A stretch of DNA of 64,000 nucleotides, taken from positions 1-64,000 of the forward strand of contig NZ_BCWW01000012.1 in assembly GCF_001894785.1 (NCBI RefSeq), given 5' to 3'. The notes beneath the pieces are model-generated. The model worked only from the letters and a program-made list of their open reading frames with translations. It made no database searches and was not told the DNA's origin. The position numbers were made by a program, and so were the translations under genes. Shown here piece after piece: positions 6,965 to 15,603 of this stretch (its first letter is position 1; every line of letters begins with the position of its first letter). Source of the stretch: Rhodococcoides fascians NBRC 12155 = LMG 3623 (GTDB lineage Bacteria > Actinomycetota > Actinomycetes > Mycobacteriales > Mycobacteriaceae).

Positions 6965-9900
6965 TTGGACGACCCGGGCAGGAATCTCGGGCTCACCGAG
7001 AGCTACGGGACGGAGCGGACACAGCTCGTGACGCGGATCTTCGACAACATCAACTCGCACTTGGGTGCACACCTGCAGCAAACGCTCCAGGCATCGAACC
7101 GTATGGATGTCGCGGTCGGCTACTTCAACCTTCGCGGCTGGTCAGTGTTCGATTCGCTGGTCCGACAGAAGATCTCCGAAGCAGAAAGCTCCGAGCCGGT
7201 CGTGCGCATCTTGATCGGCATGGTGATGACAGGGCCCCAAGAAGAAGCCCTCGAAGAGCTCCAGGCGGCTGTCGACGGATCCGAGATCCTCGACGCCGAC
7301 GCGAACGCCGGGCGAGCACGCAAAGCCGCGTTGGTCGAGCAACTCCGCACTCAGCTGATGCGCGGGCTTCCCACCGCTGCAGATCGGGCATCACTGCAAT
7401 CACTCCGAGACCTTCTGGAGGCAAAAGCCGTTCAGATCAAAGTCTTCACACGACGGCCCCTGCACGGGAAGGCCTACATCTTTCACCGGGAGGACCTCAA
7501 CAACCCGATCACAGGATTCGTCGGATCGTCGAACCTCACCGCGCCCGGGTTGACGCACAACCTCGAGCTCAACGTCGACGTCCTCGACACCACCGGGGCA
7601 CAGACGCTGTCTGATTGGTTCGAGGCCCGCTGGGCCGACCGGTTCAGCCGGGAAGTGACAGCAGACTTGTTGGCGCTGTTGGACGAATCGTGGGCGAGGA
7701 AAGAGCCCCGCCGCCCGTACGAGGTGTATCTCAAGGTCTGCTACGACCTCTCGCGCGACGTGCGCGAAGGGCTCGCCGAGTACTCGGTGCCTGCCGAAAT
7801 CAGCTCGCAGCTCCTCGAGTATCAATCGACCGCGGTTCGTACTCTGGCACGACGGATCATGACCAAGCAGGGAACCATGCTCGGCGACGTCGTCGGGCTC
7901 GGTAAAACTCTCACTGCCATCGCCGTCGCTTTGATGCTGCGCGACGAACACGGGTACATGCCGCTCGTCGTGTGCCCGAAGAACCTGGTCAAGATGTGGA
8001 AAGAGCACTTCGAGGCCTACAACCTGTACGGACACGTGGTTCCGTACAGCACTGCGCACCGAGACCTACCGGGCCTGCGGCGCTACGCATTCGTCATCGT
8101 CGACGAATCCCACACCCTTCGAAACGACGAACGCCGGGACTACAAAGCAGTCCAGGAATACATCCACGCCTTCGACAGCAAGACACTGCTGCTCACGGCC
8201 ACGCCCTACAACATCCGCTTCCGAGACGTGGCAAACCAGCTCTCGCTCTACATCGACGACGACGACGACCTGGGCCTGGCACCGACCAACGCAATGGCGG
8301 CCGACCCGCGACTCCGAGACAAAGTCGACGACAAGATCACCACCATGGCCGCTTTCCGGCGATCGGAGGATCCCGACGACTGGAAACGGTTGATGAGCGA
8401 GCACCTGGTGCGCCGAACGAGAACGTTCATCAAGAACAACTTCTCCGAGACCGACGAGAACGGCCGGCAGTATCTGGAGTTCTCCAACGGCGCACGATTC
8501 GAGTTCCCGCAGCGCATCCCCAAGCCCGTCGACCACTCCTTCGGAGACGACGACCCCGCCGCCATCATGGCCAGCGACACCACCCTCGACACCCTCACCG
8601 CGCTGGTCCTACCCAGGTACGAGCTCGGCAACTACCTGAAGAAGACCGCGGTCCTGACCGACATCGAGAAAGACTTCGTCGACAACCTCAACCGGGGCCG
8701 CGGCAACGTCGCAGGGTTCGTCCGCACCACGTTCTACAAACGGCTGTCCTCCTGCGGTCACTCCTTCACCCTCTCGCTGCAGCGTCATATCGCCCGCAAC
8801 GAACTGTTCGGATACGCCATCGACAACAATCTGCGAATCCCCACAGGCACGATCGTCGACACGAGTCTGACCGATGACGACGATGATCCCACCGCCTCTG
8901 AGCTCGATGCGGCGGAAAGCCTCGCGGACGACCCCAGTCGCCGCTACGAAACCCTGGTTGCCGCCAATCCCAAAGCGGTCACATGGATCCGGCCGGAACT
9001 GTTCACCGCAGACCTTCGCCAAGACCTCGACCGGGACACAGAAGCATTGCGCGCACTGCTGGACAGCTACGGAGGATGGGAGACCGACACCGACTCGAAA
9101 CTCGCCGCCCTGATCACCCTGCTGTCGGTCGATCATCCGACCGACAAGGTGCTGGTATTCACTGAATACAAGGACACCGCCAACTACATCGCTGCCGCTC
9201 TCCACGACGCAGGATTGACCGACGTCGGACTCGCAACCGGTGACAGTGACGATCCCACCGCACTGGCACATCGCTTCTCGCCACGATCGAACGCACTACC
9301 CGGCCAGGACAGTGTCGCAATATCGAACGAGCTACGCGTCCTCATCGCCACCGACGTACTCAGCGAAGGCCAGAACCTTCAAGACGCGCACATCGTCGTC
9401 AACTACGACCTGCCCTGGGCCATCATTCGTCTGATCCAACGAGCGGGGCGTGTCGATCGAGTCGGGCAGCAATCCGAGGAGATCCTGCTGTACTCGTTCT
9501 TCCACGAGTCCGTCGACAACGTCATCTCCCTTCGTCAGCGCATCAGCGACCGACTCACCGCCAACGCCGAAGCTTTCGGCTCCGACGAGCAATTTTTCGG
9601 TAGCGACGGCGAAGTCAAGGCCATCACCGACCTCTACAACGGCACCCTCGACGAACAGGACTCCGGCGACGACGTCGACGCATCAAGTCTTGCGTACCAA
9701 ATCTGGCATCGCGCGAAAGAGAAGGACCCCGAGCTGGCCGCGCGAATCGCTGCCCTGCCGGACATGATCGACGCCACGCGAGCAAAACGACTGAGCGACA
9801 GCGACGAAGGCGTGATCTGCTTCGTACGGACCGAATCCGGCATGGACGGCTTCGGTATCGCAGCCGCCGACGGAACCACTCGCCTTCTGACCGGCCACGA

Positions 9901-10297
9901 AGTGCTTCGAGCGTTCGAGTCGACACCCGAAGAGCTCGGACTCGAACACCGCGACGATCACGACCAGCTGATCGAAACCCTTGTACGCGGACCACTGGCC
10001 ACACCTACCGCCACCGCGGGCCGACTACGCGGCGTCCGCCGAACCCTGTGGCGCAGACTCGGCGAGACACTGAACGCACATGACCGCGAGACTGCTCAGG
10101 CTCTCGACGAGCTATTTCAGCATCCGCTGCAGCGAGACGCCGAGAATCGGCTCCGACGTGCAGTCCGGAACGGATTCAGCGATGACGACCTCACCACTTT
10201 GATCGGCGCACTCCACCGCGACGAACGCCTTGTCGTTGCCTCAAAAACAGGGCGAGACCCGATCAGGGTCGTCAGCAGTATGGGAGTTACTTCATGA
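6965..10297 (+). CDS. SNF2-type helicase with N-terminal phospholipase-D-like domain
   Basis: The 1110-residue protein (TTG 6965; GTG 7028 also possible) begins with a PLD-like domain containing LHGKAYIF (His167, Lys169) and GFVGSSNLTAPG. A superfamily-2 helicase follows: motif I GLGKT (Lys314), motif II VDESH (Asp380), motif III LLLTATPYN, motif V ATDVLSEGQNLQ and motif VI QRAGRVDRVGQ. The remaining ~270 residues are helical and acidic. It would translocate on duplex DNA with the PLD domain as nuclease or binding module. The HKD motif lacks the canonical Asp, so nuclease activity is uncertain. The stop overlaps the methyltransferase start, implying one complex. It resembles DrmD of class 1 DISARM, but DrmA, DrmB and DrmC are absent. 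Confidence 0.85.
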   Translation: MDDPGRNLGLTESYGTERTQLVTRIFDNINSHLGAHLQQTLQASNRMDVAVGYFNLRGWSVFDSLVRQKISEAESSEPVVRILIGMVMTGPQEEALEELQAAVDGSEILDADANAGRARKAALVEQLRTQLMRGLPTAADRASLQSLRDLLEAKAVQIKVFTRRPLHGKAYIFHREDLNNPITGFVGSSNLTAPGLTHNLELNVDVLDTTGAQTLSDWFEARWADRFSREVTADLLALLDESWARKEPRRPYEVYLKVCYDLSRDVREGLAEYSVPAEISSQLLEYQSTAVRTLARRIMTKQGTMLGDVVGLGKTLTAIAVALMLRDEHGYMPLVVCPKNLVKMWKEHFEAYNLYGHVVPYSTAHRDLPGLRRYAFVIVDESHTLRNDERRDYKAVQEYIHAFDSKTLLLTATPYNIRFRDVANQLSLYIDDDDDLGLAPTNAMAADPRLRDKVDDKITTMAAFRRSEDPDDWKRLMSEHLVRRTRTFIKNNFSETDENGRQYLEFSNGARFEFPQRIPKPVDHSFGDDDPAAIMASDTTLDTLTALVLPRYELGNYLKKTAVLTDIEKDFVDNLNRGRGNVAGFVRTTFYKRLSSCGHSFTLSLQRHIARNELFGYAIDNNLRIPTGTIVDTSLTDDDDDPTASELDAAESLADDPSRRYETLVAANPKAVTWIRPELFTADLRQDLDRDTEALRALLDSYGGWETDTDSKLAALITLLSVDHPTDKVLVFTEYKDTANYIAAALHDAGLTDVGLATGDSDDPTALAHRFSPRSNALPGQDSVAISNELRVLIATDVLSEGQNLQDAHIVVNYDLPWAIIRLIQRAGRVDRVGQQSEEILLYSFFHESVDNVISLRQRISDRLTANAEAFGSDEQFFGSDGEVKAITDLYNGTLDEQDSGDDVDASSLAYQIWHRAKEKDPELAARIAALPDMIDATRAKRLSDSDEGVICFVRTESGMDGFGIAAADGTTRLLTGHEVLRAFESTPEELGLEHRDDHDQLIETLVRGPLATPTATAGRLRGVRRTLWRRLGETLNAHDRETAQALDELFQHPLQRDAENRLRRAVRNGFSDDDLTTLIGALHRDERLVVASKTGRDPIRVVSSMGVTS

Positions 10298-13038
10298 CCG
10301 ACAACCGTCTCCTCGACCTCGTCGACTCTCGAGATTTCCGAACCCTGTTCATCGACGAACTCGGCTGGCAGAACCCCGATAAGCCCGTCCGGACGATCGA
10401 AGTCGAAGGCCAAAACTTCGTATTGAACCAGGTCGCGGGATACAAGGGGCTCCGGATTTGGCACTGCTCAGAGCTTCCTTCGCGAAAAGCGCAGCGTCAA
10501 ATCGACGTGCTGATCGGCCAGGACAACCATGAGCGACTCGTGATTTTCAGCGACGAGAGCAGGCAGCAGTGGCGATGGCCCAGGCGCGCACAGCTCGGTA
10601 GCGCCAATGCAAAGCTGTTGGTTCACGAGCACCTCGTCGGTGACAGGACCACTCATCTCAAGCAGCGGTTACAAGCAATCGAACTCGACTTCGACGAAGA
10701 CATCCCGCTCGTCGCATTACTAGAGAAGATGCGCGGTGCCTTCGATCACGAAGCCGAGACTGCCTCTGTTGCCGCAGCCCGGCTGATGGGCACTCTGTAC
10801 TCCGAGCTCGAAGCCTCCGGTGTGGGGGAGCATGACGCTACCCTCCTGCTGGCACGTCTGCTGTTTCTGCTGTTCGGTGACGACGCCGACATGTGGAGGC
10901 CCGCCGGGCTTTTCGACCAATACCTTCGGGAACACACCACCGCAGACACCCTGCACAACGACCTGCAGACGCTTTTCAACATTCTGGACACAGAAGAGCG
11001 CAGGCGCGAGCTTCCTGCCGGGAGCATCTATGCACGGTTCCGCTACATAAATGGCGGGCTGTTTCGTGACGAACTCAGGCTGCCCAGATTGACTGCAGCT
11101 CTACGGGGCTCTCTCATCAAGGCTTCCGAGTTCGACTGGTCCATCATCTCGCCTGCGGTATTCGGGTCGATGTTCCAGACAGTCAAGAACAAGGAGGCCC
11201 GTCGTCACGGCGGCGAGCATTACACCACCGAGGAGAATATCCTCAAGACCATTCGACCACTGTTCCTCGACGATTATCGCTCCAAACTCGACCGATCGTG
11301 GAATGACAAGGGACAGTTGACGAGGCTTCACAACGAACTCGGCCGTCTCCGTGTGTTCGACCCGGCCTGTGGATGCGGAAATTTTCTGATAGTGGCGTAC
11401 CGCGAACTACGCGCCTTAGAACTCGATCTCCTCAAACGTCGCCGCGACCTAGACATGATCGAGGCGGCGACCAAGAAAATCGAGCGGGCACAGCTCACCC
11501 TCGACGTCACCGACGAGATCAAGGTTACCCTTGACCACTTCTATGGTATCGAAATCGAAGAATGGCCTGCTCGTATAGCGGAAACCGCACTGCTGTTGGT
11601 CGACCATCTGGCAAATCAGCAGATGGCAGTCGAATTCGGTATGGCCCCCGACCGGCTACCGATCGTCATTGCCCCGTTAATTCGACTCGCAAATGCACTT
11701 CATACAGATTGGGCCTCCCTTGTGCCCCCTACTGACGACGTGATCATCGTCGGTAACCCCCCATTCATCGGTCAGTACACCAAAACTGCTCAGCAGACCG
11801 CTGATACGAAGGCAATTTGGGGGTCACGCTACAATGGCTACCTCGACTATGTCACTTGCTGGTACGCCAAAGCGCTTGACTACTACGGGGAGCGCTCCGG
11901 GCGATGGGCGTTCGTCTCCACCAACTCGATCTGTCAGGGCGAAGCAGTCGAATACCTCTGGGGCCCAATCTTCGAAGCAGGGTGGCGATGCCGATTCGCG
12001 CACCGTTCAATCCACTGGTTGACCGAAGCCGTCGGTGGGGCAGCCGTACATGTCTCCATCATTGGCTTCGACAAACTGACTAGCCCGAAACCCATCCTAT
12101 GGGAATATGCCGAAGGAGGGAAAGGGAAGGGCGTTCCCCGGCAAGTAGAAAATATCAATGCCTATCTAATAGATGCACCAAATACACTTGTGCGTAATCG
12201 AACGTCACCACTGAGCCCGGTAATGATTTCAGTGGTTTATGGTAGCAAGCCAACTGATGGGGGAAATCTAATTGTCTCACCCGCAGACTACGAATCGGTT
12301 GCCAATGACCCAATAGCAGCGGTCTACCTACGAAGGTACGTAGGCGCGAAAGAGTTGGTCCATGACAGGATGCGTTGGTGCCTGTGGATGGTCGACGTGC
12401 CCCAAGATCACATTGCCGGCAGTAAAATATTGCGGGACAGGGTGGCTGCTGTTGAGTCTATGAGATCCGCTAGTACGGATCGAGCCACAAATAAAGCCGC
12501 GTTGCGGCCCGAACTCTTTCAATACAATAGGCAACCGGGTAGTGCTTATCTTGCAATTCCGCGCCATGTGGGTGAGCAGCGGCTGTTTTTCACCGCCCGG
12601 CGTTTTTCGAGCGACGTCATCTGCGGTGACGCAAACTTCTTGGCACCTGACGTGGATGGGTTTTTGTTGGGGATCTTGTCATCATCGATGTTCATTGCAT
12701 GGATGCGCGCAATCGGTGGACGTATAAAATCTGATCTCCGATTCTCGAATACGTTCACTTACAACACCTTTCCGATGCCGAAAGTCACAGGCAGGGAGCG
12801 TCGCGACATTGTTGAAAGTAGCGCGGGGATCATCTCAGCGAGAGAGGCTCACCCCGGCAGAACGCTGGCACAACTGTACGATCCAACGGCTATGCCAGCC
12901 GACCTGGTCGAAGCGCACAAAGCGCTCGACGAAGTAGTTGACCAAGTTTTCGGCCAAGTTTTCGACCGAAAGGACGCGGGAGCAGAGTCGAGGCGGCAGA
13001 AGGTTTTGTTCGAGCACTACGCCGCGCTCGTTCATTAG
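10294..13038 (+). CDS. MmeI-like adenine-specific DNA methyltransferase
   Basis: This 914-residue class I SAM-dependent enzyme has motif I FDPACGCGNFL (Asp356) and motif IV VGNPPFIGQ (Asn488), the NPPF signature of N6-adenine methyltransferases. The C-terminal part has the family blocks YVGAKELVHDRMRWCLWM, FFTARRFSSDV and GGRIKSDLRFSNTFTYNTFP that flank the target-recognition region. The first ~250 residues (QRQIDVLIGQ...RLVIFSDESRQ) resemble the N-terminal part of MmeI/DISARM-type proteins; I see no secure nuclease motif there. Translation is coupled to the helicase by ATGA. About 12.1-12.56 kb, in the recognition region, is visibly richer in A+T than the rest. Confidence 0.85.
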   Translation: MTDNRLLDLVDSRDFRTLFIDELGWQNPDKPVRTIEVEGQNFVLNQVAGYKGLRIWHCSELPSRKAQRQIDVLIGQDNHERLVIFSDESRQQWRWPRRAQLGSANAKLLVHEHLVGDRTTHLKQRLQAIELDFDEDIPLVALLEKMRGAFDHEAETASVAAARLMGTLYSELEASGVGEHDATLLLARLLFLLFGDDADMWRPAGLFDQYLREHTTADTLHNDLQTLFNILDTEERRRELPAGSIYARFRYINGGLFRDELRLPRLTAALRGSLIKASEFDWSIISPAVFGSMFQTVKNKEARRHGGEHYTTEENILKTIRPLFLDDYRSKLDRSWNDKGQLTRLHNELGRLRVFDPACGCGNFLIVAYRELRALELDLLKRRRDLDMIEAATKKIERAQLTLDVTDEIKVTLDHFYGIEIEEWPARIAETALLLVDHLANQQMAVEFGMAPDRLPIVIAPLIRLANALHTDWASLVPPTDDVIIVGNPPFIGQYTKTAQQTADTKAIWGSRYNGYLDYVTCWYAKALDYYGERSGRWAFVSTNSICQGEAVEYLWGPIFEAGWRCRFAHRSIHWLTEAVGGAAVHVSIIGFDKLTSPKPILWEYAEGGKGKGVPRQVENINAYLIDAPNTLVRNRTSPLSPVMISVVYGSKPTDGGNLIVSPADYESVANDPIAAVYLRRYVGAKELVHDRMRWCLWMVDVPQDHIAGSKILRDRVAAVESMRSASTDRATNKAALRPELFQYNRQPGSAYLAIPRHVGEQRLFFTARRFSSDVICGDANFLAPDVDGFLLGILSSSMFIAWMRAIGGRIKSDLRFSNTFTYNTFPMPKVTGRERRDIVESSAGIISAREAHPGRTLAQLYDPTAMPADLVEAHKALDEVVDQVFGQVFDRKDAGAESRRQKVLFEHYAALVH

Positions 13039-13144
13039 GGCAGTGTCAAGTAGAAGGGACGCGGCCCGTCCGATATGCAAGATGACGGCTGTTCTGTTGA
13101 CATCACCGGACGGGGTGGGGTATTGCGGCGTAGGCTCGTTCACT

Positions 13145-13216
13145 GGAGTGGTGCTCCGTCGTTTGCTGGATTGTTTCCTCCGCAAGGTCAGTCTCCGCAG
13201 TTCGGAGCACCACTCC
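13145..13216. repeat. 14-bp perfect inverted repeat, 44-nt loop
   Basis: GGAGTGGTGCTCCG at 13145-13158 is matched exactly by CGGAGCACCACTCC at 13203-13216. It lies about 100 nt after the methyltransferase stop. There is no T run, so a simple intrinsic terminator is not indicated; a structured RNA or recombination site is possible. Confidence 0.55.
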
Positions 13217-13287
13217 GCTAGAGGTGCACAGGTCCGCACCCAGGGCAGTACACGCCCCCTGGCCTGGTGTCTGGCTACTATCGAGCT

Positions 13288-13644
13288 ATGCCACGGGTGA
13301 CGCTGACCAGCGGAGGCGGTTCTGCACGATACGGGTCTAAGTGCCAGGCCTGCGAGGGGTATGGGGACCTACAGAAGCTGCGGTCGTCCTGGTTGTGTCT
13401 GCCCTGCCGTGTGAACAGAACCGCCATCCATGCGGCGGATCTGACGATTGGCAATTGCGTGGGGACTACTGGTGCGAAAGCTCGCAACGCGATCGAACGG
13501 AAGAAGGATGCGGAGCAGCAGATCAGGGACAGGCGGGCTGAGAATGCGCGGCTTGTCGCTCAGCGCGCCGCCGCGACCCGGGATGGTTTGTCCTTTCGTC
13601 GGAGGGCAAAGAATGCCACGACTGCGAAGAAGTCCCCTTACTGA
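13288..13644 (+). CDS. Small zinc-ribbon-like hypothetical protein
   Basis: From ATG 13288 (upstream ATG 13267 possible) the frame encodes about 118 residues. KCQACEGYG...WLCLPCR gives a CxxC...CxxC pair about 20 residues apart, a plausible zinc ribbon. The rest is a basic helix rich in Arg, Lys and Ala (NAIERKKDAEQQIRDRR) ending in KNATTAKKSPY. There is no strong ribosome site and overlapping frames are also open, so coding status is moderate. It could bind nucleic acid. Confidence 0.45.
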   Translation: MPRVTLTSGGGSARYGSKCQACEGYGDLQKLRSSWLCLPCRVNRTAIHAADLTIGNCVGTTGAKARNAIERKKDAEQQIRDRRAENARLVAQRAAATRDGLSFRRRAKNATTAKKSPY

Positions 13645-13840
13645 AAGAGTATTTTGCAGGACCTCGCGAGCGAAACGCGTCGGGCCTAGAGTCAGCGGAT
13701 GTGGTTTGCTCCGCCGGAGTCATCACAACGGGGTGGGAGGGTGAAGTACTTCAGTCTGCTTTAAAGCGTTCCTTGGACCACTTCCTATCGTCGATACAGT
13801 GGGCTCAGGACAGTAACCAGCGTGTGAGGAGTGCCAGAGA

Positions 13841-14674
13841 GTGGCGATAGACGAGCAGGCGACGGTTCACCTGGGAACCGCGCGGCCGCGCGATCAGTTT
13901 CTGGCTCTCTACCGTCTGGACAATCCGAATCTGGACGAGCTGACGTTCGCTATTCCCGAACACGACGGCGGCGACCTTGTGGCATGGATAGTTCCTGGCC
14001 CCGTCCCCGCCGTCCTCAACCTCGAAGTGTTTGCAACGCACAGTGAGGGCGAGTTCGATGTCGAAGACAGCGCGGGCTGGAATCTGCGTGGTGTGGCGGT
14101 AGCGGGTATCGAACGGCGGCTGGGGCACGAGCTGCCGCAGCCGCCGGCCACGCTCAGTCCGGATCTCGGACGTCGCTTCCTTGATGCTTATACGGCTGAA
14201 TGCGATTCGCCCACACCGTGGTACGTTCTCGACCAGGCGAGATGCTGGGACGCGGTAGGCGACAAGTCGAGCTCGGCGCAACACGAATGGCGCTGCGAAT
14301 GCTGCAGAGCGCTTTTCAAGCACTTACCCATGGCGCAGGCGCGGGCTGTGCTCCAGCCGCACGCCACTAACGAGACTTTGCGCGGATTCATGATGCTGTG
14401 CGCCAACTGTCATGCAATGGCGCACGACGCCTATACCGAGAGCATCGCCGAGCTGGTCATGGCCCACCGTCCGCCCTGTCCCCAGTGCGACTCCCATACC
14501 GTCGCGCATTTGATGTTCGGAATGCCACCTGGGCCGCTACCTGGGGTCATTGCGATGGGGTGTGTCGTGACAGACGATCCGAGCGATCAAGCGAACTGCG
14601 AGTGCCTGGCCTGCGGGCATACGTGGGTCGACGACAGCCCCGGTGAAGAAGCAGAAGAAACTTTCATATTCTGA
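13841..14674 (+). CDS. HNH/zinc-finger protein with second zinc ribbon
   Basis: The start is GTG 13841 after GAGGAG at a longish distance. The first ~140 residues are a beta-rich domain without recognised motif. Residues about 145-205 contain WRCECCRALF...LQPHATNETLRGFMMLCANCHAMAH, the CxxC...H...CxxCH layout of a zinc-bound HNH domain. A further PPCPQCDSH...CECLACGHTW pair forms a second zinc ribbon. The acidic tail ends EEAEETFIF. It probably acts on DNA, being the third HNH-type protein in 13 kb and lying next to the helicase-methyltransferase operon, but the target and any partner are unknown. Confidence 0.65.
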   Translation: MAIDEQATVHLGTARPRDQFLALYRLDNPNLDELTFAIPEHDGGDLVAWIVPGPVPAVLNLEVFATHSEGEFDVEDSAGWNLRGVAVAGIERRLGHELPQPPATLSPDLGRRFLDAYTAECDSPTPWYVLDQARCWDAVGDKSSSAQHEWRCECCRALFKHLPMAQARAVLQPHATNETLRGFMMLCANCHAMAHDAYTESIAELVMAHRPPCPQCDSHTVAHLMFGMPPGPLPGVIAMGCVVTDDPSDQANCECLACGHTWVDDSPGEEAEETFIF

Positions 14675-15335
14675 GGGCGGCGTTGTCGCGTTGTTTTTGC
14701 TCCTTCGAGCGAACGGCCACGCGCGTATCCCGACTTTCAACACCCCCCAAAGTGTTATTGACAATCATTGCCGATAATATAGATTATGTCAGGTTGCAGT
14801 CGAAAGCCATTGTCATGCAACGTATGTCAATCCTACCTGCTGGCGCGACCGCCTGCCGGACATGATCTAGAAGTACCGCGGATCCGCCGTTGTGAAGCAG
14901 TTCCGTTTCGTGTTGCAAGCCGCGGTGCTGTTGCTCGAGATGGTTCGGATGCCAGCGGCGCGGGCATTCGTCGCCGATGCCCCCGAATCCGTTGTCTCCG
15001 ATGCTTGCCACTCCTGGGCCGCTCCCGTCCGGACCGGCCTGGGTGTGGGAATGGAAGTGGGATGCAACTGCGCGGGTTCACAGAAACTCGCGGACGATAG
15101 CGGCGCAACTCGCGCGTGGGTGGAGCATCAACCCCTGAGGGACAACCGCATTCGCAGACTGGCGACCATCAAACGCCTCGTGCGGCCGCCAGCACAGCCT
15201 CGCGTTGGATCCGGCAAAACCACTGCCGTCTACCGATCGGCTCCGGCCCACCCCTTCCCTCATACCCCCACGGGTACTTGCATACCCCCCTAGGTATGTG
15301 TCACAGTAGTGATGTACCCGCCAGAAAGGACCGCC
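14675..15335. other. Gene-free stretch between defence and metal/sulfur blocks
   Basis: Short frames here lack ribosome sites and protein-like composition. Two signals stand out. At 14758-14774 TTGACAATCATTGCCGA is a near-palindrome centred on AATcATT, similar in shape to actinobacterial Zur boxes and also offering a TTGACA -35. At 15261-15298 are two ATACCCC-type operators, listed separately. The rest may be the eroded boundary between two acquired segments. Confidence 0.5.
15261..15298 (+). promoter_or_regulatory. Tandem CsoR/CstR-type operators
   Basis: Two sites lie 38 nt before the Cys-rich ORF: CATACCCCCACGGGTAC at 15261-15277 and CATACCCCCCTAGGTATG at 15281-15298. Both have the ATACCCC half-site with a partial inverted GTAT half-site, matching the C-rich/G-rich palindromes bound by CsoR-family repressors. 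Five more copies occur between 15573 and 24880. Confidence 0.7.
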
Positions 15336-15509
15336 ATGTGCTACCCCGTCCCGTGCCCGGCATGCGGTAAGACCACCTGGGCTGGCTGCGGTCGACATGT
15401 CGACAGCGTCATGAAGAACGTTCCGCGGTCGCAGCAGTGCTCCTGCTCCATGGAGACACCCGCCCCAGCTACACGCGACAACTTCTTTCGTTCCCTGTTT
15501 CGTCGCTGA
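15336..15509 (+). CDS. 57-aa Cys-rich protein, putative metal- or sulfane-binding
   Basis: ATG 15336 follows AGAAAGGACC. The product begins MCYPVPCPACGKTTWAGCG and contains eight cysteines, seven of them in the first 37 residues including CPAC and QCSCSM, with HVDSVMKNVP between. The charged tail ends FFRSLFRR. There is no signal peptide, so it is cytoplasmic. Closely spaced Cys with His indicate soft-metal binding, metallothionein-like, or a thiol carrier. The operator pair just upstream places it under the same repressor as the persulfide and copper genes. I recognise no named family. Confidence 0.7.
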   Translation: MCYPVPCPACGKTTWAGCGRHVDSVMKNVPRSQQCSCSMETPAPATRDNFFRSLFRR

Positions 15510-15572
15510 CCCCCACCCCAACAGCACTCCACTGCATTTCGCAGGAATCTCTGGGCGTCTTCAACACTTCTG

Positions 15573-15590
15573 AATACCCCCACCCGTATT
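15573..15590 (+). promoter_or_regulatory. CsoR/CstR-type operator before MMPL gene
   Basis: AATACCCCCACCCGTATT lies immediately before the AGGAG ribosome site of the MMPL gene. Outer AATAC/GTATT arms are perfectly inverted and the C-rich centre matches the other six copies. Its position so close to the start implies that binding would block elongation or initiation directly. Confidence 0.65.
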
Positions 15591-15603
15591 AGGAGAAGCA
15601 ATT

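Noticed and set aside
6965..13038. Complete DISARM system
   Set aside because: No DrmA, DrmB or DrmC homologue was found on either side; only the helicase and methyltransferase are present.
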